NCBI GenBank assembly: GCA_026396335.1
Contig: JAPLWZ010000037.1
Coordinates: forward strand, 1-9,044
Direction: 5' to 3'
Source: Microcaldota archaeon
Lineage (GTDB): Archaea; Micrarchaeota; Micrarchaeia; Anstonellales; Anstonellaceae
DNA: 9,044 nt
The first letter of the stretch is position 1. Each line of letters opens with the position of its first letter. A program made the position numbers and the translations under genes. This document shows, in pieces, positions 6,344 through 9,044 of this stretch. The notes beneath the pieces are model-generated. The model was not told the origin of the DNA. It ran no database searches and saw nothing but the letters and a program-made list of their open reading frames with translations.

Positions 6344-6685
6344 ATGGAGAAAGACAACCCGCTTGCAAAATATGAGAAGCGCTACAAGCTGAAGAGCGTC
6401 CCAGAGGATTTCCTCACTGGAGACCTCGACAAACGCGAGGCGACACTCACGCTGGTTGGAAAGAAGTCAGACGATTTGAATGACACGGTGAAAATGAAAC
6501 TGTTTCTTGATTTGAACGGCTATTTTTGGGAGCACCCGCGCGATGTGGATGACACGAGGCTTGTTTTCGAGGCGAGCGAGAAAAGCGCGAAGTACACCGA
6601 AGGGAAAGCTGGCGCTGCCAAGCTCGTGTTGAAAATAGAAATCGGGCTCGCGCAGCAAAAACCGGAAGACTGCTGCTGTTGCTGA
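6344..6685 (+). CDS. Unknown small protein ending in four consecutive cysteines (113 aa)
   Basis: I do not recognise this family. The soluble protein starts MEKDNPLAKYEKRYKLKS and has alternating hydrophobic residues suggesting beta strands (EATLTLVG; VKMKLFLDLNGYFWEH at about residues 45-60; RLVFEASE; AKLVLKIEIGL near 92-102). It ends EDCCCC, four cysteines at residues 110-113, the only cysteines in the protein. No signal peptide or membrane span is seen. It begins four bases after the ppcA stop, with GGTTGAT three bases before the ATG (a TTG four codons earlier is less likely), and ends ten bases before the hydrolase ATG, so it is co-transcribed with both. The cysteine cluster could bind metal, form disulfides or be modified; none of this can be settled from sequence. 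Confidence 0.75.
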   Translation: MEKDNPLAKYEKRYKLKSVPEDFLTGDLDKREATLTLVGKKSDDLNDTVKMKLFLDLNGYFWEHPRDVDDTRLVFEASEKSAKYTEGKAGAAKLVLKIEIGLAQQKPEDCCCC

Positions 6686-6695
6686 AGTGATTATT

Positions 6696-7265
6696 ATGAA
6701 AAAAAGAGTTTTCGTGGTGCATGGCTGGGGCGGCAACCCCGACGGCGGCTGGAAGCCCTGGCTGAAAGAAAATCTTGTTGCAAAAGGCTACGAGGTAATA
6801 ATGCCGCAGATGCCCTCGCCTGACTTTCCAAAAATGAACGAGTGGGTGGGAACGCTTGCTGCGCGGATTGGAAAGCCGGACAGTAATACTTACCTAGTAG
6901 GGCATTCGCTGGGAGTTGTCACTGTTCTTCGCTACCTTGAATCGCTGAAAGGGAAGGAAAAGATAGGCGGCGCGGTGCTTGTGGCAGGGCTTGCAATGGA
7001 CACGCATATTCCCGAACTTAAGAGTTTCTTTGTGCAGCCGTCATATGATTGGGCGCTTATCAAGAAGCACTGCGAAAAGTTCATTACAATCAATTCGGAC
7101 AATGACTACTACATTCCGCTAACGCATGGCGAGGAATTCCGCGGCAAGCTGGGCGCGGAGATGATTGTCATGCACGAGCACGGGCATTTTTCATCAGCGG
7201 ACGGGTTTTCGGACCTGCCTATCCTTCTTGAGTGCGTGCTTGGGATTTCAGGCGGCAAACGCTAG
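6696..7265 (+). CDS. RBBP9/YdeN-family alpha/beta hydrolase (serine hydrolase)
   Basis: Predicted soluble serine hydrolase of 189 aa, the usual size for the compact RBBP9/YdeN family. The N-terminal strand RVFVVHGWGG (residues 4-13) supplies the HGWGG oxyanion-type loop. The nucleophile elbow is GHSLG at 69-73 with Ser71; the acid is most likely Asp137 in SDNDYYIP; the base is His164 in HEHGHFSSADGF, matching the family's GGGH-like end. All three catalytic residues are therefore present. The substrate is unknown; relatives are esterase-like. The start was set at the ATG (6696), four bases after AGTGAT; a GTG three codons upstream is part of that ribosome binding site. It is the last gene of the ppcA transcript; the next promoter follows directly. 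Linkage to PEP carboxylase suggests no specific pathway. Confidence 0.92.
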   Translation: MKKRVFVVHGWGGNPDGGWKPWLKENLVAKGYEVIMPQMPSPDFPKMNEWVGTLAARIGKPDSNTYLVGHSLGVVTVLRYLESLKGKEKIGGAVLVAGLAMDTHIPELKSFFVQPSYDWALIKKHCEKFITINSDNDYYIPLTHGEEFRGKLGAEMIVMHEHGHFSSADGFSDLPILLECVLGISGGKR

Positions 7266-7266
7266 C

Positions 7267-7275
7267 TTTTTAAAT
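7267..7275 (+). promoter_or_regulatory. TATA box of the rpl7ae operon
   Basis: The sequence TTTTTAAAT begins two bases after the hydrolase stop codon. Transcription starting about 25 bases downstream (near 7295-7300) would give a leader of about 60 bases that begins with the hairpin at 7297-7319 and includes the kink-turn. No better TATA element lies between 7266 and 7356. Confidence 0.6.
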
Positions 7276-7296
7276 GAATTGCCACTAATCACGTCT

Positions 7297-7319
7297 GCTC
7301 TTTCTGTGAACAGAAGAGC
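7297..7319 (+). promoter_or_regulatory. Hairpin at the start of the rpl7ae leader
   Basis: GCTCTT-T-CTG pairs with CAGAAGAGC around a UGAA loop: 9 bp with one bulged U. Its last two bases, G7318 and C7319, are also needed for the outer stem of the kink-turn that follows, so the two structures either stack or compete. Confidence 0.5.
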
Positions 7320-7350
7320 CTATGAATTCTGCCGGAAGGCGGAATGAGGT
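7318..7350 (+). promoter_or_regulatory. Kink-turn RNA motif overlapping the rpl7ae ribosome binding site
   Basis: The RNA matches the kink-turn consensus at every defining position. The short C-stem is G7318-C7319-C7320 with G7348-G7349-U7350. The three-base bulge is UAU (7321-7323). The tandem sheared pairs are G7324-A7347 and A7325-G7346. The NC-stem is eight pairs, AUUCUGCC (7326-7333) with GGCGGAAU (7338-7345), one of them U-G, closed by a GGAA tetraloop. The Shine-Dalgarno GAGGTGA (7346-7352) contains the 3' side of the sheared pairs and the C-stem, four bases before the ATG. L7Ae binds kink-turns, so protein binding here would hide its own ribosome binding site. Confidence 0.75.
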
Positions 7351-7356
7351 GAGATA

Positions 7357-7890
7357 ATGGCAAAGTCATACGTGAAATTCGAGACCCCAAAGGACGTGCA
7401 GGCAAAGGCGCTTGAGGCAATCACTGTCGCTGCCGATACGGGAAAGATCCGCAAGGGCTCCAATGAAACTACAAAGGCAATCGAGTCAGGCGTGGCCATG
7501 CTCGTTGTCATCGCAGAAGACGTGGACCCTGAGGAAGTGGTTATGCACCTCCCCATGATCTGTGGCGAGAAGAATGTTCCTTACTGCTATGTTGCAACTA
7601 AGAAGGAACTCGGCGCAGCAGCAGGCCTTTCAGTTCCATCAGCGGCAATCGCAATTGAAAAAGCAGGCAATGCAGCTGAGCTCATCAAGAGCGTAGCTGA
7701 AAAGGTCGGCAAGGTCGCACCCGCAAAGAAGGATGCTCCTGTTGAGGCAAAGAAGGAGCACAAGCACGAGGAAAAGAAGCACGAGGCCCCGAAGGCAGAG
7801 GAGAAAAAGGAAGCTCCCGTAGCCAAGGAAAAGAAGCCGCGCGCTCCCAAGAAGGAAAAGGCTCCCAAGGCCGAGGAGAAAAAAGAATAA
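7357..7890 (+). CDS. rpl7ae: Ribosomal protein L7Ae / kink-turn binding protein, with long charged tail
   Basis: Archaeal L7Ae is a 50S ribosomal protein that also binds kink-turns in box C/D and H/ACA guide RNAs and in RNase P. The core (residues 1 to about 121) has the signature IRKGSNETTKAIESG at 31-45, whose Gly-Ser-Asn-Glu segment contacts the sheared G-A pairs (the usual Ala is Ser35), followed by MLVVIAEDVDPEEVVMHLP and the typical GEKNVPYCYVATKKELG. Family members end near here at about 120 aa. This protein adds some 56 residues rich in Lys, Glu, Ala and Pro, including APKAEEKKE twice, probably disordered. The ATG has GAGGTGA four bases upstream. It is first in the rpl7ae-rps28e-rpl24e-ndk operon, with a candidate autoregulatory kink-turn in its leader. 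Confidence 0.97.
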   Translation: MAKSYVKFETPKDVQAKALEAITVAADTGKIRKGSNETTKAIESGVAMLVVIAEDVDPEEVVMHLPMICGEKNVPYCYVATKKELGAAAGLSVPSAAIAIEKAGNAAELIKSVAEKVGKVAPAKKDAPVEAKKEHKHEEKKHEAPKAEEKKEAPVAKEKKPRAPKKEKAPKAEEKKE

Positions 7891-7906
7891 TTAAGATGTG
7901 ATTCTC

Positions 7907-8122
7907 ATGGCAGCAGGACAAGACGCAATACCGGTTGAAGTCGTGGAAGTGGTCGTGAAGACCGGGATTCACGGCGAAGTGTACCAGATCATGTGCAAGG
8001 TGCTCGACGGCAAGGACAAGGGCCGCGTTATCCGCAGGAACTGCAAAGGGCCTGTGAAGAAGGGAGACATCATGATGCTCCTTGAAACAGAGCGCGAAGC
8101 AAGGGAGATCAAGGTAAAGTAA
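7907..8122 (+). CDS. rps28e: Small ribosomal subunit protein S28e
   Basis: Component of the archaeal/eukaryotic 30S (40S) head near the mRNA exit channel. The product is 71 aa, the normal size, with an OB-type fold. Family marks are PVEVVEVVVKTGIHGEV at residues 9-25, GRVIRRNCKGPVKKGDI at about 39-55 and the very conserved ending LLETEREAREI. The ATG at 7907 was preferred to the GTG at 7898, since that GTG lies in the ribosome binding site GATGTGAT, four bases upstream of the ATG; the shorter form also matches family length. It starts 16 bases after rpl7ae. Confidence 0.97.
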   Translation: MAAGQDAIPVEVVEVVVKTGIHGEVYQIMCKVLDGKDKGRVIRRNCKGPVKKGDIMMLLETEREAREIKVK

Positions 8123-8145
8123 AGTCTCATAGATGGTGAACTCAT

Positions 8146-8424
8146 ATGGCATTCTGTACTTTCTGCAACAACCAGATCCCGAAAGGCACTGGGGAGATAT
8201 ATGTGCTCCGCGACGGGACAATGCTCAACTTCTGCTCTTCAAAGTGCAAGGTCAACGCGATTGACAACAAACGCGAGGGCCGTTTGATGAAGTGGACCAG
8301 CAAGCAGGAAGTCCTCTCTTCTGAAAAGAAGGAAGAGAAAAAGGAATCCGCATTTGCAAAGGACGTTGACGCCAAGCTCAAGGAAAAGGAAGCGGCGAAA
8401 AAGGCTGCCGAAGCAAAGAAGTAA
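8146..8424 (+). CDS. rpl24e: Large ribosomal subunit protein L24e with lysine-rich extension
   Basis: Zinc-binding 50S protein. The zinc ribbon is complete: Cys4 and Cys7 (FCTFC) and Cys30 and Cys34 (FCSSKC), with the family's GTGEIYVLRDGTMLNFCSSK order and the KREGRLMKW segment that ends the normal domain near residue 58. Typical archaeal L24e stops at about 60-70 aa. Here the product is 92 aa, with a Lys/Glu/Ala-rich tail (about residues 60-92), probably a charged helix, which echoes the tail on L7Ae. The ribosome binding site GGTGA is six bases before the ATG; the gene follows rps28e by 23 bases. Confidence 0.96.
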   Translation: MAFCTFCNNQIPKGTGEIYVLRDGTMLNFCSSKCKVNAIDNKREGRLMKWTSKQEVLSSEKKEEKKESAFAKDVDAKLKEKEAAKKAAEAKK

Positions 8425-8451
8425 GGCTGGCAAAACAGTCGAGGTGTTCTC

Positions 8452-8913
8452 ATGGAGCGCACGCTTATCATCCTCAAGCCGGACGCAGTGCAGCGCGGGC
8501 TTGCAGGTATTGTGCTTTCCAAATTTGAGGCGCGCGGCTTCATAATCGCGGGAATGAAAATGATTCTTCTTAGCCCAGCGCTCCTCAGGGAGCACTATGC
8601 GCACATAGCTGACAAGCCATTCTTCCCAGGGATTGAGAAGTTCATGTCCTCAACGCCCGTAATTGTTGCGGTTATTGAAGGAAAGGAAGCAGTGGAGTCC
8701 GTGCGCGCGATGTGCGGCCCCACAAACGCAAGGAAGGCTGCGCCCGGGACTATCCGCGGCGACTACTCGCTTTCAATGCAGTGCAACATCATCCACGCCT
8801 CAGACTCGCTTGAGACTGCGGAGAAGGAAGTGAAGCGTTTCTTCAAGAGTGAGGAACTGCACTCTTACAAGAGGGTGCTTGAGCCCCTCACCTACTCGAA
8901 AGACGAGCAGTAG
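8452..8913 (+). CDS. ndk: Nucleoside diphosphate kinase
   Basis: Transfers the terminal phosphate from ATP to other nucleoside diphosphates through a phosphohistidine, balancing NTP and dNTP pools in the cytoplasm. The 153-aa length is standard. Motifs: ERTLIILKPDAVQRG at residues 2-16 with Lys9, the GPTNARKAAPGTIRGDY segment at 89-105 that binds nucleotide phosphates, and NIIHASDS at 112-119 with the phosphorylated His115. The ribosome binding site GAGGTG lies five bases before the ATG. It is the last gene of the ribosomal operon, 27 bases after rpl24e, an order common in archaea. The initiation factor gene infB that often follows is absent; a convergent gene lies there instead. Confidence 0.98.
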   Translation: MERTLIILKPDAVQRGLAGIVLSKFEARGFIIAGMKMILLSPALLREHYAHIADKPFFPGIEKFMSSTPVIVAVIEGKEAVESVRAMCGPTNARKAAPGTIRGDYSLSMQCNIIHASDSLETAEKEVKRFFKSEELHSYKRVLEPLTYSKDEQ

Positions 8914-8934
8914 GGGAAAGGCGCCGGCTGCAAA

Positions 8935-8942
8935 TATTTTTT
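8935..8942 (+). terminator. T-run terminator after ndk
   Basis: TATTTTTT follows the ndk stop codon by about 20 bases and comes just after the GC-rich GGCGCCGGC. Archaeal transcription commonly ends at such T-tracts. Confidence 0.5.
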
Positions 8943-8965
8943 ACATCTAGCTTGCGCTCTGCATA

Positions 8966-8992
8966 AGAAAAATAAAATTAAAAAAAGAAAAT
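8966..8992 (-). terminator. T-rich terminator for the convergent minus-strand gene
   Basis: The minus strand reads as several T-runs (TTTTC, TTTTTTT, TTTTA, TTTTTC) directly after the stop codon at 8999-9001. This fits an archaeal T-rich terminator facing the ndk terminator. Confidence 0.45.
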
Positions 8993-8998
8993 TGGGGT

Positions 8999-9044
8999 TT
9001 ACTTCTTCTTCTGCCCGAACAGCAGGAAGTACGACGCTGCAAGC
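8999..9044 (-). CDS. 3' end of an unidentified gene (partial)
   Basis: An open frame enters from the right edge and ends at TAA (8999-9001). The visible tail is LAASYFLLFGQKKK, a short hydrophobic stretch followed by three lysines. That would suit a membrane protein's last segment with a cytoplasmic basic end, but 14 residues are too few for identification. It converges on ndk and is followed by a T-rich terminator, which supports it being a real gene end. Confidence 0.45.
   Translation of the reverse strand, partial: LAASYFLLFGQKKK

Noticed and set aside
7587..8604. Minus-strand open frames opposite rpl7ae, rps28e, rpl24e and ndk
   Set aside because: They are shadows of the well-supported plus-strand genes, rich in Ser/Phe/Leu from complemented Lys/Glu codons.
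1..9044. CRISPR array, insertion sequence or prophage elements
   Set aside because: No regular direct repeats with spacers, no transposase or integrase frames and no terminal inverted repeats seen; the trailer repeats at 1-137 are too irregular.

Overview
The window is archaeal. It holds a 23S rRNA gene with archaeal features (minus strand), an archaeal-type phosphoenolpyruvate carboxylase, and the archaeal cluster L7Ae, S28e, L24e and nucleoside diphosphate kinase. Translation starts follow a consistent Shine-Dalgarno pattern (variants of GAGGTGAT 3-6 bases before ATG). Promoters look archaeal (TTTAAATA-like TATA boxes). The 23S gene stands alone: no 16S or tRNA precedes it, and a TATA box lies about 530 bases upstream. 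Unlinked rRNA genes, a divergent 23S sequence and lysine-rich tails on ribosomal proteins would fit a fast-evolving lineage such as a DPANN group (Micrarchaeota or Diapherotrites-like), but this placement is only inference.

Layout. Bases 1-197 are the 3' trailer of the pre-23S transcript and carry a degenerate short repeat. Bases 198-3403 are 23S rRNA on the minus strand, bracketed by 22-base arms (169-190 and 3490-3511) that form the precursor processing stem. The gene carries a structured insertion of about 320 bases (606-925) in the loop of helix 89, next to the peptidyl transferase centre. Without it the rRNA would be a normal ~2,886 bases. Bases 3404-3934 are the pre-rRNA leader. Two unrecognised genes (3938-4231 and 4324-4770, minus) lie between the rRNA promoter and a divergent promoter region at 4771-4875.

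On the plus strand, ppcA (4876-6339) is followed closely by a small protein of unknown function ending in four cysteines, then an RBBP9/YdeN-like serine hydrolase. A separate promoter near 7267 drives rpl7ae, rps28e, rpl24e and ndk, which encode ribosomal proteins and a nucleotide-balancing enzyme. The leader of this second operon contains a textbook kink-turn overlapping the rpl7ae ribosome binding site. Because L7Ae is a kink-turn binding protein, this is a strong candidate for autoregulation. A partial gene enters from the right on the minus strand, converging on ndk.

The most interesting points are the helix 89 insertion, the kink-turn in the rpl7ae leader, and base changes at normally near-invariant positions of the 23S catalytic region and helix 69.
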